64,000 bases of DNA from Undibacterium sp. KW1 (GCF_009937955.1 NZ_AP018439.1:4154001-4218000), one strand, 5' to 3'. Shown: positions 28,422 to 38,221, numbered from the stretch's first letter. The notes: generated by a model from the sequence alone, not told the origin. Program-made: numbers and translations.

Positions 28422-28751
28422 ATGAAAATTACTGACATCCCTTTTGGCACGACAGACTGGTCTGCCATAGAAAAAACCGAGCATCCCGGCATCACCGGCA
28501 AGGCCTATTGGCGTACCTGCAAGTTTGGCGATATCCGCGTACGCATGGTCGAATACACAGCCGGCTACCTGGCTGACCACTGGTGCAGCAAGGGGCATAT
28601 CCTGCTCTGCCTCGAAGGTGAAATGCTAACCGAACTCGACGATGGCCGCGTGCTGACCCTGAAGGCAGGCATGAGTTATCAGGTAGCTGACGGCGCAGAG
28701 GCGCACCGTTCATCGACAGCAACAGGGGCAAAGTTGTTTATCGTCGATTAG
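28422..28751 (+). CDS. Small cupin of the DHCW-motif type
   Basis: A 109-residue single-domain cupin. LADHWCSKGHILLCLEGEM carries the His-based cupin motif 1 with the adjacent DH.WC signature of the DHCW-motif cupins. A second motif lies around GMSYQVADGAEAHRS. Metal binding by the His residues is likely; no substrate is known. It is the last gene of the nucleosidase run and is followed by a strong hairpin. Confidence 0.8.
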   Translation: MKITDIPFGTTDWSAIEKTEHPGITGKAYWRTCKFGDIRVRMVEYTAGYLADHWCSKGHILLCLEGEMLTELDDGRVLTLKAGMSYQVADGAEAHRSSTATGAKLFIVD

Positions 28752-28762
28752 GCTTGCGATCT

Positions 28763-28793
28763 GAAACCGCAACGCTGGTCTGCTTGCGGTTTC
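28763..28793. terminator. Perfect 10-bp hairpin after the cupin gene
   Basis: GAAACCGCAA (28763-28772) pairs with TTGCGGTTTC (28784-28793) around an 11-base loop, starting 11 bases after the cupin stop. There is no U-tract, so it may act as a Rho-dependent or 3'-stabilising structure and not as a classical terminator. Confidence 0.45.
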
Positions 28794-29148
28794 GCCCCAG
28801 CCATTTCAGGCACATTGCTTGCAAACGCACAGGATTCTTGCATTTGCTGCATATCTGTATGAGATTGTTAAATCTGACGCAAAAACATTTCCACAGGGAA
28901 AATTTTAGCTTATCCTTCTGTCTGAGCTTCAACACTTGAAATCAAGTAAAAAATAACGAGCAAGAATGCTGTTGTTTTTTCCTGAATTTTCATCACCTCC
29001 GTTGCCCATCCCCCGCAACGAAAGAAGCACCCACTAACGGCCCAAATCCGCCGCGTTGTAAATCCCGTATTTTTTATTCTGTTTGCCCATAGTCCGAGAC
29101 CAGGTCTCTGCAGGCATACAGCACGTGGTTCAAACGAAAGGAAGCATC
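28794..29148. promoter_or_regulatory. Leader region of cheW
   Basis: About 355 bases between the cupin hairpin and cheW with no plausible gene. AT-rich patches at 28900-28990 could hold the cheW-receptor promoter. An AAAGGAAG ribosome-binding site stands just before the cheW ATG. No riboswitch-like fold was recognised. Confidence 0.35.
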
Positions 29149-29658
29149 ATGTCCACAACAACACACAACGAACAATCCACCACCATGCTGCAAAGTGCAG
29201 AGCATGGCGCGCAGGAATATCTGGTATTCACCCTGGGCCAGGAAGAATACGGCATAGACATACAGATAGTGCAGGAATTGCGCAGCTACGAAGCAGTGAC
29301 CAGTATTGCCAATGCGCCAGACTATATCAAGGGTGTCATCAACCTGCGCGGCAACATCATTCCCATCATCGATCTTCGCCTCAGGCTGGGTTTGCCTGTG
29401 CGCTTTTACGACCAGTTCACCGTGGTCGTTGTCGTCAATATAGGTGGCAGACAGATAGGTATCGTCGTCGATGGCGTTTCTGATGTCATTGCGCCGCAAG
29501 CAAATCAAATTCAGACAGCACCGCAACTGGTCAGCATCAATGATTCCTGCCGGTTCGCTGGTGTCGCTACGCTCGATGACAGGATGATCTTGCTGACAGA
29601 CATCAGCCGCCTGGTCGCTACTAACGACATTTATCTGCTTGAAGAAGCCGCAGCCTGA
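29149..29658 (+). CDS. cheW: Chemotaxis coupling protein CheW
   Basis: A 169-residue CheW with the expected SH3-like subdomains: YLVFTLGQEEYGIDIQIVQE, then NLRGNIIPIIDLRLRLGL (the diagnostic LRG.I.PI.DL) and VVNIGGRQIGIVVDGVSDV. It links chemoreceptors to CheA. The ATG at 29149 follows AAAGGAAG, whereas an upstream ATG at 29083 lacks a site. It lies 53 bases before a chemoreceptor gene, so the two probably form an operon. No cheA is present in the window. Confidence 0.93.
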   Translation: MSTTTHNEQSTTMLQSAEHGAQEYLVFTLGQEEYGIDIQIVQELRSYEAVTSIANAPDYIKGVINLRGNIIPIIDLRLRLGLPVRFYDQFTVVVVVNIGGRQIGIVVDGVSDVIAPQANQIQTAPQLVSINDSCRFAGVATLDDRMILLTDISRLVATNDIYLLEEAAA

Positions 29659-29711
29659 GCCCGCGCACTTACCAAGCACACTGACAAATTACTGCCTTAC
29701 CGGAGTAACAA

Positions 29712-31463
29712 ATGAATATCAAGAATTTGAAAATCGGCCAAAAACTTGGCCTTAGCTTTGGCATCATCGTCTCGCTGCTGTTGCTGATGTCCATCATTGC
29801 CTACCTGTGTGTCGATGAGCTTAATAATGATCTGGATCTGACGAACAAGGACCGCTATCCCAAGACTGTCCAGGCACATATCATCAAGGATGAATTGAAT
29901 GAGACTGCGCGCAACATGAGCAATATCCTGCTGATGACAGATGCAGAGACACTCAAAGCCGAATATGCCAACATGGATCAGTCAGCAATTGATATTACCA
30001 AAGCTGTTGAAGCGCTGGATAAGACTATCACCTCAAAGCGCGCCCGCGAAGACCTGGATGCATTGCAAGCCGCACGCAAGGAATTCCTGGCAGTGCGAAC
30101 AAAATTCGTCCAAGTTTCACGTGAGGGCAATAAAGAAGAGGCGCTTAGCCTGCTTCTCAAGGAAGTACGTCCTGTCCAAATAAAGTACTTTGACGCCCTG
30201 GACAAGCTGATCGGCTATCAAGCCAGCCTAATGGATCAATCTTCGAAAGAAGCAGAAGTAAGTGCGGCACAAACCGAAATGCTCATCGTCGGTTTAACAA
30301 TCGCAGCAATCATCATCAGCGGCTTGCTGGCATTCATAACGACACGCCTGATCACGCGCCCCATGAAACAAGCCGTTGAATTAGCCAACAAGGTGGCGGG
30401 CGGTGACTTGTCATCAGACATACAAGTGACCAGCACCGACGAAACTGGTCAGTTGCTATTGGCACTTAAAGGCATGAATGACAGCCTGGCACGCATAGTA
30501 GGTGAAGTACGTGCAGGCACCGACACGATTGCTACCGCATCCAGCCAGATCGCCGCTGGCAATATGGACTTGTCTTCCCGCACGGAAGAACAGGCAGGCT
30601 CGCTGGAAGAAACTGCCTCGTCCATGGAAGAGCTGACTTCCACCGTCAAACAAAATGCCGACAATGCAAGACAAGCCAACCAGTTGGCAGTGTCAGCCTC
30701 TGACGTTGCACAAAAAGGTGGTGATGTTGTGGCGCAGGTCGTACAAACCATGGTGTCCATCAATGACTCATCCAAAAAGATTGTTGATATCATCGGCGTC
30801 ATTGATGGCATCGCTTTCCAGACCAATATCCTGGCGCTCAACGCCGCCGTCGAAGCAGCCCGTGCCGGTGAACAGGGTCGCGGATTTGCAGTAGTCGCGA
30901 GTGAAGTGCGTAACCTGGCACAACGCTCTGCCGCAGCGGCAAAGGAAATCAAGACCCTGATCAGTGACTCGGTAGAAAAAGTCGGTGCAGGCACGAGACT
31001 GGTTGACCAGGCAGGTGCCACCATGGACGAAGTCGTACAAAGCGTACGCCGTGTGACTGATGTGATTGCTGAAATCAGCGCAGCCAGCAATGAACAAAGC
31101 ACAGGCATAGAACAGATTAATCAGGCAATTACCCAGATGGACGAAGTCACCCAGCAAAATGCCTCGCTGGTGGAAGAATCTGCCGCAGCGGCTGAATCCA
31201 TGCAACACCAGGCCAGCAATCTGTCGCAACTGGTCGCTGGTTTCAAACTAGGCGCAGAATCAGTGCAGGCCAATCTGAGCACTGTAATGGAAACAGCACG
31301 GCAGGCTATCAAACCAGCAACGGTGCAGCCACAAATAAAAACCGTTAGACACAACGCTCCAAACGCCATGAACATCAAAAGACTGGCAAGTGCGGTGAAG
31401 GTACAGCCCAAAAGACAATTCGCCAGTGCCAGCGCAAGTACCGGAGAATGGGTAGAGTTCTAA
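29712..31463 (+). CDS. 4HB-type methyl-accepting chemotaxis protein
   Basis: A 583-residue chemoreceptor. TM1 lies at about residues 13-35, then a four-helix-bundle ligand domain to about 190 with the typical [16 protein letters not shown] segment. TM2 (about 193-213), HAMP and the full signalling domain follow, with [20 protein letters not shown]. The C-terminus ends GEWVEF, an xWxxF-type tether. A CGGAG site precedes the ATG. It follows cheW directly and is ended by a strong terminator at 31503. Confidence 0.94.
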   Translation: MNIKNLKIGQKLGLSFGIIVSLLLLMSIIAYLCVDELNNDLDLTNKDRYPKTVQAHIIKDELNETARNMSNILLMTDAETLKAEYANMDQSAIDITKAVEALDKTITSKRAREDLDALQAARKEFLAVRTKFVQVSREGNKEEALSLLLKEVRPVQIKYFDALDKLIGYQASLMDQSSKEAEVSAAQTEMLIVGLTIAAIIISGLLAFITTRLITRPMKQAVELANKVAGGDLSSDIQVTSTDETGQLLLALKGMNDSLARIVGEVRAGTDTIATASSQIAAGNMDLSSRTEEQAGSLEETASSMEELTSTVKQNADNARQANQLAVSASDVAQKGGDVVAQVVQTMVSINDSSKKIVDIIGVIDGIAFQTNILALNAAVEAARAGEQGRGFAVVASEVRNLAQRSAAAAKEIKTLISDSVEKVGAGTRLVDQAGATMDEVVQSVRRVTDVIAEISAASNEQSTGIEQINQAITQMDEVTQQNASLVEESAAAAESMQHQASNLSQLVAGFKLGAESVQANLSTVMETARQAIKPATVQPQIKTVRHNAPNAMNIKRLASAVKVQPKRQFASASASTGEWVEF

Positions 31464-31502
31464 TTTAAGCACACTAATAAGCACTCTATTTTGCATAAAA
31501 CC

Positions 31503-31527
31503 AGCCAGGCACCGCCTGGCTTTTTTG
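31503..31527 (+). terminator. Rho-independent terminator after the chemoreceptor
   Basis: AGCCAGGC (31503-31510) and GCCTGGCT (31514-31521) form a GC-rich stem with a three-base loop, followed by a run of T to 31526. It lies 40 bases after the receptor stop and fits intrinsic termination of the cheW-receptor transcript. Confidence 0.9.
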
Positions 31528-31720
31528 TTGCACAAACGCCAGCGACAGGCAATTGGCAGCACCGCCATGCCAAGCGCAGCAGGCCGGATTTGTACCAACC
31601 AGAGTGAGGCTATGCTATATTCACAGCGACTATTCAGGTGCCATTCAGGTACAACTTGGCTACCATTTTGCACTATTTCGCTGATCTTTTCGCACTCTAT
31701 CCACCATCCGGGAACATGGC

Positions 31721-33028
31721 ATGTATAAAAACAAAACGCGCAGTCTCGTTCACACCATACTCTTTACCAGCCTTTGCCTGGGCAGCAACTTCGTGCATGC
31801 TGACGACAAAGGAACAACGCTGGACACCATCGCCATCAAGGCTGGCCGTCTGCTGGATGTAGAAACCGGCAAAGTCTTGCGCGACCAGCTCATCGTCGTT
31901 CAGGGCGAACGCATCATCGCCATCACCCCCATAGCTGGCACACCCGTCCCCGCTTCTGCGAAACTCATCGACCTGTCCAAATCGACCGTCTTGCCCGGCC
32001 TCATCGATGCCCATACCCACCTGACCAGCAACCCGCACCTGCATGGCTACAGCTCTTTGGGGACATCAACAATACGCTCCGCCCTGTATGGTGTACGGGC
32101 CGCACGCGATACCCTGCGCGCTGGCTTCACCACCGTGCGCGACGTAGGCTCTGAAGGCTTTTCTGACGTGGCCCTGCGTGATGCCATCAATGATGGCGAC
32201 TTTCCCGGCCCGCGCATCATGGCGGCTGGTTATGCGATAGGCATCAAAGGTGGCCATTGCGACAATAACCTGCTGCCACCCGACTACAATGACACCGGCA
32301 AGGGCGTGGCCGACGGCCCCTGGGCAGCGCGCACCAAGGTGCGTGAAATGGCCAAGTATGGTGCCGATGTCATCAAAATCTGCGCCACTGGCGGCGTATT
32401 ATCCAAAGGTGACTCCCCCGGAGCACAACAATACACGCTCGAAGAAATGCAGGCCATCGTGCAGGAAGCCCACAAACTGGGCCGCAAGGTCGCTGCCCAT
32501 GCCCATGGCGCCAGCGGCATTGCTGATGCCATCCGCGCAGGGGTCGATTCTGTCGAACACAGCAGCCTGATTGATGAAGAAGGCATCAAACTCGCCAAAG
32601 AACATGGTACATGGCTGGTCATGGACATTTATAATGACGACTATATTCTTGGTGAAGGCGAAAAAGCAGGCTTTTTGCCAGAATCCCTCGCCAAGGAAAA
32701 AGAGATAGGCCAAAAACAGCGTGATAACTTCCGCGCTGCCCTGCAAGGTGGTGCCCGCATGGCCTTCGGTTCAGACGCTGGCGTCTATCCGCATGGTGAC
32801 AATGGCAAGCAATTTTATTACATGGTCAAGTACGGCATGACACCCATGCAGGCCATACAGGCAGCCACCATCAGTGCCGCAGATTTGCTGGGTCTGAAAG
32901 AAAAAGTCGGCAGCATCAAGGTTGGCAAGTTTGCCGACATCATCGCCGTTGATACAGACCCGCTGGCAGATGTAACGAGCCTGACGAAAGTGAATTTCGT
33001 CATGAAGGGTGGCAAGGTTTATAAATAG
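31721..33028 (+). CDS. Secreted amidohydrolase (Xaa-Pro dipeptidase-like)
   Basis: A 435-residue metal-dependent hydrolase with an N-terminal signal peptide (cleavage near FVHA-DD). Metal ligands are visible in order: HAHTHL (LPGLIDAHTHLT), the carboxylated Lys in DVIKICATGG, HAHG and SVEHSS His residues, and Asp in AFGSDAGV. This is the pattern of the bimetallic prolidase-like/imidazolonepropionase-like amidohydrolases. It would act in the periplasm; the true substrate (often X-Pro or aryl dipeptides) is not known. It is a single gene. Confidence 0.88.
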   Translation: MYKNKTRSLVHTILFTSLCLGSNFVHADDKGTTLDTIAIKAGRLLDVETGKVLRDQLIVVQGERIIAITPIAGTPVPASAKLIDLSKSTVLPGLIDAHTHLTSNPHLHGYSSLGTSTIRSALYGVRAARDTLRAGFTTVRDVGSEGFSDVALRDAINDGDFPGPRIMAAGYAIGIKGGHCDNNLLPPDYNDTGKGVADGPWAARTKVREMAKYGADVIKICATGGVLSKGDSPGAQQYTLEEMQAIVQEAHKLGRKVAAHAHGASGIADAIRAGVDSVEHSSLIDEEGIKLAKEHGTWLVMDIYNDDYILGEGEKAGFLPESLAKEKEIGQKQRDNFRAALQGGARMAFGSDAGVYPHGDNGKQFYYMVKYGMTPMQAIQAATISAADLLGLKEKVGSIKVGKFADIIAVDTDPLADVTSLTKVNFVMKGGKVYK

Positions 33029-33166
33029 AATTAGTTATTACGAAGAAAAACCTCTCACCACAGAGTCACAGAGTCACAGAAAAAGACTGAAGAAAATCTA
33101 AAAAAACCAAACATGGCTATCCGTAGCCAGGTTTAGTTTTCATCAATACCAATGTAGAAAGCAGCA

Positions 33167-33544
33167 ATGAATCAAAAACTCAGCATAGATGAATACGACG
33201 CACTGGAGCAATTAAGCAAGCTGCCGCGCAACACCAAACCAAATGCCTGCATCAGCCGCAACGCCAAGCGCCTGTGCGGCATCAAGTTCATGACTTACCG
33301 CAAAGACGGCACGCTGGAACTGACCGATGCAGGCAGGCAAACCCTGTTCATCAAACAATGCATAGACGGCCTGCGCGCCATTGCCAATGACCCGGACACC
33401 ACCCTCCCCGGCCCGGTAGCCACCTTCCTCGGCAAGAAAGCGCATGTGGAAGTCAATGCCGAAACCGGCAAAATGACCATCACCCAGCGTGGTATTGAAT
33501 GCCTGGCGGATATTGATGCGCAGATGGTGCAGGGGAATAAGTAA
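33167..33544 (+). CDS. Hypothetical small soluble protein
   Basis: A 125-residue protein without a signal peptide or membrane segment. The first 60 residues look like a small wHTH-like helical unit (EYDALEQLSKLPRN... LELTDAGRQTL), and the rest is alpha/beta. I do not recognise the family. It stands alone between the amidohydrolase and an IS element. Codon use resembles the core genes, so it is likely real. Confidence 0.55.
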   Translation: MNQKLSIDEYDALEQLSKLPRNTKPNACISRNAKRLCGIKFMTYRKDGTLELTDAGRQTLFIKQCIDGLRAIANDPDTTLPGPVATFLGKKAHVEVNAETGKMTITQRGIECLADIDAQMVQGNK

Positions 33545-33776
33545 ATACATAAATAAGCAATATCGTCGAGACGGGATGCAATCGACGATTTATTGCTTAC
33601 CTATCGCTTTCGCATAGATTCGGTGTATTACAAGGCACGTACGAAACTGTAAAAATATGCTCTTCCTCTCGAATAAACACCAATTGCGTTTTGAGATAAG
33701 CCGGACAAACGGGTAAGTACGATTAATTGAGTGTAATCGTATTTATGCTTCGCGCCAGTAAATACATTGTCACCTA

Positions 33777-34627
33777 GGGCGTGTTGACATATCATTTTAG
33801 CCATTCAAAAGAAGCCACAATAGCGAAGAATGAGGCGAAGCGAGAAGCCAACTTGTCATAGCGTGTTGCAATTCGTCTGAATTGTTTGATTCTCGCAAAA
33901 AAACGTTCGATTACATTGCGGTTGCGATACTGAAAAGCATCAATTTCTCTTGGCTCTTTCCGGTTCGATTTTGACGGGATCACAACCTTCGCATTTCTCT
34001 CTTGAATGCGCGCAATCAAAGCATTGGCATCATAAGCTTTGTCTGCCAGTACTGCTCCTGGCTGTAGGTCTTTGAGTAATGCCTCTGCTTGCGTCACATC
34101 ATGACAATGCCCCCAGTAAGCAGGAAACGGGCTTCTTCCGCCAAGCCTTCCACACATACATCAATTTTAGTAGTCAATCCCCCGCGAGAACGGCCAAGAG
34201 CTTGCTCTCCTTTTTTTGGGCAGCGCCCGCTGCGTGTTGGTGTGCTCTCACCACTGTGCTATCAAGGCACACCTCTTCAAAATCAGCTTCTTCTCGCAAC
34301 ACAGAAAAAATACTTTGCCAACTATCTCGCTCAGACCACCGCGCAAAGCGCGTATAGACCGTGTTCCAGTAGCCAAACTCAACCGGCAAATCTCGCCACG
34401 GACTACCTGTGCGGGCTATCCACAACACTGCTTCAATAAACAGCCTGTCATTTCCACCAGACCTGCCTCCGCCTCCTGTTCGTCCAGGCAACAGCCTCTC
34501 TATTCTTGCCCATTGATCGTCACGCAACAACATTCTCGACATCCTTGATTCGCCCAAATTCAAGGATGTAAACACATTTTCGGAAAAGTTAACAGCCCTC
34601 ATGCAAAATAGATATGTTAACACGCCC
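33777..34627. mobile_element. IS5-family element (IS427-like), transposase frameshifted
   Basis: An 851-bp element with about 17-base terminal inverted repeats (GGGCGTGTTGACATAT on the left, GGGCGTGTTAACATAT inverted on the right). It is flanked by TA at 33775-33776 and 34628-34629, the target duplication expected for IS427-type members. The minus-strand transposase is interrupted (see the gene entry), so transposition would need help from another copy. Confidence 0.88.
33792..34542 (-). pseudogene. IS5-family transposase in three frames
   Basis: The DDE transposase sequence (LLRDDQWARIERLLPG, CLDSTVVRAH, ADKAYDANALI, IERFFARIKQFRRIATRYDK) is complete across the region but lies in three frames. 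The first change is at a textbook -1 slippery heptamer, A AAA AAG (coding strand near 34216), where ORF A would shift to read GEQALGRSRGGLTTKIDVC; this is normal for the group. The second, at 34110-34114, is a run of five G where six would keep LLTGGHCHDVTQ in frame. It is a genuine one-base loss or a sequencing error. Without it the programmed frameshift product would be full length. Confidence 0.8.
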
Positions 34628-34839
34628 TAAAATGTTGTAAAAATAAAAATTAACATAAATTATCAATTATTTATGCTTATTTGGCAATATATGCATGCTA
34701 AATTAGTATTTTCAAATTGTTACGTACGGCCAGGTATATGCCAAGAGGCTAAGTTACGTCGAAAAGCACATAGCAAGTCACACGGGTACGTAACCTGTTG
34801 GTAGCCTAACTCAATGACATAAATATGAAGGGATATTCT

Positions 34840-36630
34840 ATGGGTGCGTTTAAGTACTTTTTGATGATCGCACTGATGTGCGTGCCTCTTTCTGCTTTTC
34901 CCTACGGCCCCGATGGTCACAAACAGGTGGGGGCAATTGCAGACAACTTGATTGTCAATTCCCAGGCCGAGCTCGAAGTGAAACGTATCTTGGGAAATTT
35001 GAATTTGCAAACCGTTGCAGTATGGGCAGATTGTGCGAAAGGGACGAGTTCAAGTAACGGCGTTTTTGATTACGCCTCAGATCCGATTAAATTTCCTGAA
35101 TGTATTGTTTTTGACTCACCAGAGGATAAAGCAAGATTTAAGAACTTCGCTGCCATGAACTGGGATCAATGTGGCAAGGCCCATGGCCGGGAACATTGCC
35201 ACAATCAATATCACTATACCGATGTATCTACATTCAATACGAAATATACAAACGGACTTGTGGGGACTAGTTCATTTGATATTGTTCATTCCATTCAGGC
35301 CGCATTTATTTACTTGCGGAGCGGCGGGAAGACAATGACACCTCCATTTGTATTTGCAGATGAAAAAGAGGCCCTGATGCTTCTAGCCCATTATGTCGGT
35401 GATATTCACCAACCCCTGCATGTTGTCGCAGAATACTTAGACGAAAATGGCAAAGAAGTTAACCCTGATTTAGTTGGATATAAATTGGGTAATGACACTG
35501 TCGGAGGAAATCAGTTGTTTGACGCGAGTAAAACTCTTCATTCTGAGTGGGACTCTATTGGCCCTGACCTCAGTGTCGGCGGTAGTCGTGCAGCAGCACT
35601 GTTGTCTCTTGCAAGATGTGTAGGGCGGACAGTGGGCAGCCCTGAAAATTGGTCCATTGAATGGGCATCTGAGAGTGTCAGCATGAGTCGGCAAGTCTTT
35701 AGTGGCCTGCGATTTGTACTGCAAAGTAAATACGCTGGTGTCGCAAATGATAAAGAGCATAAATGGGACGTCACCGTCGTTGACCCGAACTACACTACTA
35801 AGGCAAATGATTTAAAGCAGCAGCAACTCGCCAAGGGTGGCGCTAGACTAGCCTGGATATTGAAAGCAATATGGCCTGGTGCCTCTGGCACAGACATTAC
35901 TCCAAATGCGTGGTCCTCATGTAAGAATGGATATCTGTCTCCAAGCGACATGCAAAATGTTACGCTATGGCTACCTGCTCCGCCCGCAAAGAACAGTTTA
36001 GAGGAACAGGCGGATTTTGAACAAATTAAGAAGACACGTGCCGTGTTAATGACGCCACGTGGACAAGTCGCTGCGGAAGATGATGTCTATGATCCACCAC
36101 TAGTGATGGGGCAATTTAAGGAAGCAATAGGTGTTACCTTGGACAATCAAAATGCGCCTACACTGATGATGATGATTACTCGAATTCAGAGTGACGCTTC
36201 TAAATTAGTTGCACCTGTTAAAAAATGGGACTGTGGCACCGCAAATGGAAGGTGTCGTCCTTTTGTAGAAGAGCGGATTCAAGATAGAACCTCCTGCTTA
36301 GAGCCTAAAGACATGGCTGGCCACAAAGAGTCAGACTATTCATTTCATTTAAAGGAAAGTGGCTCTTACCCATCTACACATGCACTATTTGGAATGTTGA
36401 TCGGTATGATATTGAATGAAACGAATCCTGATCAATCGGACTCTGTAACGGAGAGAGGCATTGAATTTGGTAACAGTCGTGTTATCTGTGGTTTTCATTA
36501 TCCCACTGACGTAGCGGCGGGTCGAATTGCAGCTGCTGCACTTTATGGAAGACTGCATGCGAATCCAGAGTTTCTTAATGACCTAGAAGTTGTTCGTTTA
36601 GAGATCAAGGCGGCTAGGGCAAATAAATAA
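34840..36630 (+). CDS. Secreted S1/P1 nuclease fused to a PAP2 acid phosphatase
   Basis: A 596-residue two-domain protein with a signal peptide (about residues 1-19). The N-terminal domain (about 20-340) is an S1/P1-type zinc nuclease: GPDGHKQVG (His27), VWAD (61-64), HYTD (125-128) and HYVGDIHQPLH (184-194) supply the zinc ligands. The C-terminal domain (about 390-585) is a PAP2/class A acid phosphatase: GSYPSTHA (508-515) and SRVICGFHYPTD (546-557) carry the catalytic His residues. Such a protein could cleave nucleic acids and release phosphate in the periplasm or outside. The start at 34840 has AAGGGA upstream; the ATG at 34825 has none. The GC is lower than in the core genes. Confidence 0.85.
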   Translation: MGAFKYFLMIALMCVPLSAFPYGPDGHKQVGAIADNLIVNSQAELEVKRILGNLNLQTVAVWADCAKGTSSSNGVFDYASDPIKFPECIVFDSPEDKARFKNFAAMNWDQCGKAHGREHCHNQYHYTDVSTFNTKYTNGLVGTSSFDIVHSIQAAFIYLRSGGKTMTPPFVFADEKEALMLLAHYVGDIHQPLHVVAEYLDENGKEVNPDLVGYKLGNDTVGGNQLFDASKTLHSEWDSIGPDLSVGGSRAAALLSLARCVGRTVGSPENWSIEWASESVSMSRQVFSGLRFVLQSKYAGVANDKEHKWDVTVVDPNYTTKANDLKQQQLAKGGARLAWILKAIWPGASGTDITPNAWSSCKNGYLSPSDMQNVTLWLPAPPAKNSLEEQADFEQIKKTRAVLMTPRGQVAAEDDVYDPPLVMGQFKEAIGVTLDNQNAPTLMMMITRIQSDASKLVAPVKKWDCGTANGRCRPFVEERIQDRTSCLEPKDMAGHKESDYSFHLKESGSYPSTHALFGMLIGMILNETNPDQSDSVTERGIEFGNSRVICGFHYPTDVAAGRIAAAALYGRLHANPEFLNDLEVVRLEIKAARANK

Positions 36631-36668
36631 GGTTGGCAAATTTTATGAGCATGGTGAATTGGCCATGT

Positions 36669-36684
36669 TAGTCCGGTACATGCA
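36669..36684 (+). repeat. 16-base direct repeat, left copy
   Basis: TAGTCCGGTACATGCA is identical to 42345-42360. A further 11 bases to its left match that copy loosely (ATTGGCCATGT versus AATGGTCACAC). It lies just after the nuclease-phosphatase gene. Its complement, beginning TGTACCGGAC, looks like the tip of an IS end. The two copies bracket the AbiGi/nuclease accessory segment. Confidence 0.7.
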
Positions 36685-36735
36685 TTAGAAATGAAAGCAT
36701 AATTTATATACTCCTCTTAAAAAAATTGGTATCAC

Positions 36736-37497
36736 ATGAATGGGAAATATCCGAGTATTCTGTTTCATTTCACGCGGCAACAGAGTTCATTGCAAGGCAT
36801 TTTGCAGGAAACTTTTAAGCCTTCTATGGCTAGAGAGAGGATCGAAACTGACATAGAGGTCAAAGAATTTGCGGTTCCTATGATTTCTTTTTGTGATCTC
36901 CGTCTTTCTGAGCTACGACATCATATGGATAAATATGGTCACTTCGGTATAGGAATGTCCAAGGAGTGGGCAATGCGGGAAGGATTGAATCCTGTCTCGT
37001 ACGTAAATCCAAAAAGTGAATTTACCAATCACTTGATCGATGGCATAAAAGAACTTTTTGATATTTTGGATAAAGCAAATTGGCCCAACGATTTATCTAT
37101 GTTAGACACTACCTACATGAAAATTTTTAATGTGCAGCGATATATTAAAAATTACAAAGGAAACCTTATTCGAGGTGGTCAAGATAGAGGCATATATACT
37201 TTTGCAGACGAACGAGAATGGAGATATGTCCTTCCACTTTTTACAAAACTATTGTTCCCGGTCGTACCGATCTCCATGATTGATACTCCTGAAAAAAAAG
37301 CTGCCTGGAACGAACAAATATCTTCGCATAAGCTTGGATTCAAAGCTGCGGATATCAAATATCTGATTGTAAAGAAGGAGTCAAATGCCGCAAGATTGCG
37401 AGAATACATTCATAAATTAAAGAATTACGAAACTGGTGAAAAAGACCATATGTTGGCAAGGATAGTCACTGCTGACCAAATTTTTTCGGACATGTAA
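36736..37497 (+). CDS. AbiGi-like abortive-infection protein
   Basis: A 253-residue protein resembling the AbiGi family (antitoxin of the AbiG phage-abortive system). Family-like features are LFHFTRQQSSLQGIL near the N-terminus, MISFCDLRLSELRHHMDKYG, then GIGMSKEWAMREGLNPVSYV, and DEREWRY in the second half. In lactococcal AbiG the partner AbiGii is the toxin; no such gene lies next to this one. The gene is AT-rich relative to the core genome and sits in an IS-rich region, which suggests horizontal transfer. Confidence 0.75.
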   Translation: MNGKYPSILFHFTRQQSSLQGILQETFKPSMARERIETDIEVKEFAVPMISFCDLRLSELRHHMDKYGHFGIGMSKEWAMREGLNPVSYVNPKSEFTNHLIDGIKELFDILDKANWPNDLSMLDTTYMKIFNVQRYIKNYKGNLIRGGQDRGIYTFADEREWRYVLPLFTKLLFPVVPISMIDTPEKKAAWNEQISSHKLGFKAADIKYLIVKKESNAARLREYIHKLKNYETGEKDHMLARIVTADQIFSDM

Positions 37498-38218
37498 TAG
37501 ACAAATTTTACGGTATCTCTATACACATATTTTTCTCGATTCTGCCAGACAATATCCAGTTGAGAAATATGATCAATTCTCATCGAATTCAAGCGCCTGT
37601 GACTTCATTGCAGACGAGAGATTATTTCATTTAGATGACATAAATGCGCGAGCCATTAGGCTCAAGGATTTTTAAAATTTTCATATTCGTGCTATGACAG
37701 AAAAATTTCCTACGGACACAGTTGCTATTATCGAAGATTTCCGAGCCAGCGGATGGCGGGAAGCAATATCTGACGCAGACGGGGAATTAAATGCCATGTC
37801 TGCGCCGTTAAGACACTTTTCTGTAACGCGTTCGGACTGAACATTAGGAATCAGCTTGCCCACGGTCTACTGGATTACGGAGAATGCGAGTCTGCACAGT
37901 CCGTCTATAGGCTGGATCAATTCAATACATGCAGGCGGCTACTTTGCATGAGAAACAGTGGCTATCTTGAAATGAGAATGAGTGGCTGCCTCATTGTGCC
38001 AATCGCTGGCCACTTTGCATAAGAATCCATGGCTACTTTTATGAGAATATGCACCCGGAGTGGGCCAAGTGCATAATCATGCATGAGGAGACAATTGATG
38101 AACTGGCCTACCACGTATCGCGTGACAGATCTTTGGCTTCAATAACCGTTAAGAATGATTGCTGCAAGCAAACTACAAATATATAATTTGACAAAAATTT
38201 AACAAATAACGAGAAATG
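37498..38218. other. Non-coding gap with repeat remnants
   Basis: Over 700 bases between the AbiGi-like gene and the second IS5-family element. I see no credible gene; short frames such as 37681-37863 on the minus strand lack start signals. The notable content is a run of degenerate 23-24-base repeats (37937-38048), described separately. The rest looks like decayed mobile-element sequence. Confidence 0.5.
37937..38048 (+). repeat. Five degenerate repeats with 23-24-base period
   Basis: Units start at 37937, 37960, 37984, 38008 and 38031, with core GGCTACTTTGCATGAGAA and variants (GGCTATCTTGAAATGAGAA, GGCCACTTTGCATAAGAA, GGCTACTTTTATGAGAA; the third is most diverged). Even spacing without unique spacers is unlike CRISPR. 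It resembles the multiple transposase-binding repeats at the ends of IS21-family elements, so an IS21 end remnant is the likely origin. Confidence 0.65.
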
Positions 38219-38221
38219 TTA

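Noticed and set aside
33058..33080. Short CACAGAGT tandem repeat after the amidohydrolase
   Set aside because: Only two to three units of a very common low-complexity motif; no function suggested.
36736..37497. Complete AbiG toxin-antitoxin pair
   Set aside because: Only the AbiGi-like gene is seen; no AbiGii nucleotidyltransferase-like gene lies next to it.
37937..38048. CRISPR-like array
   Set aside because: The repeats are degenerate, separated by no unique spacers of constant length, and there are no cas genes.
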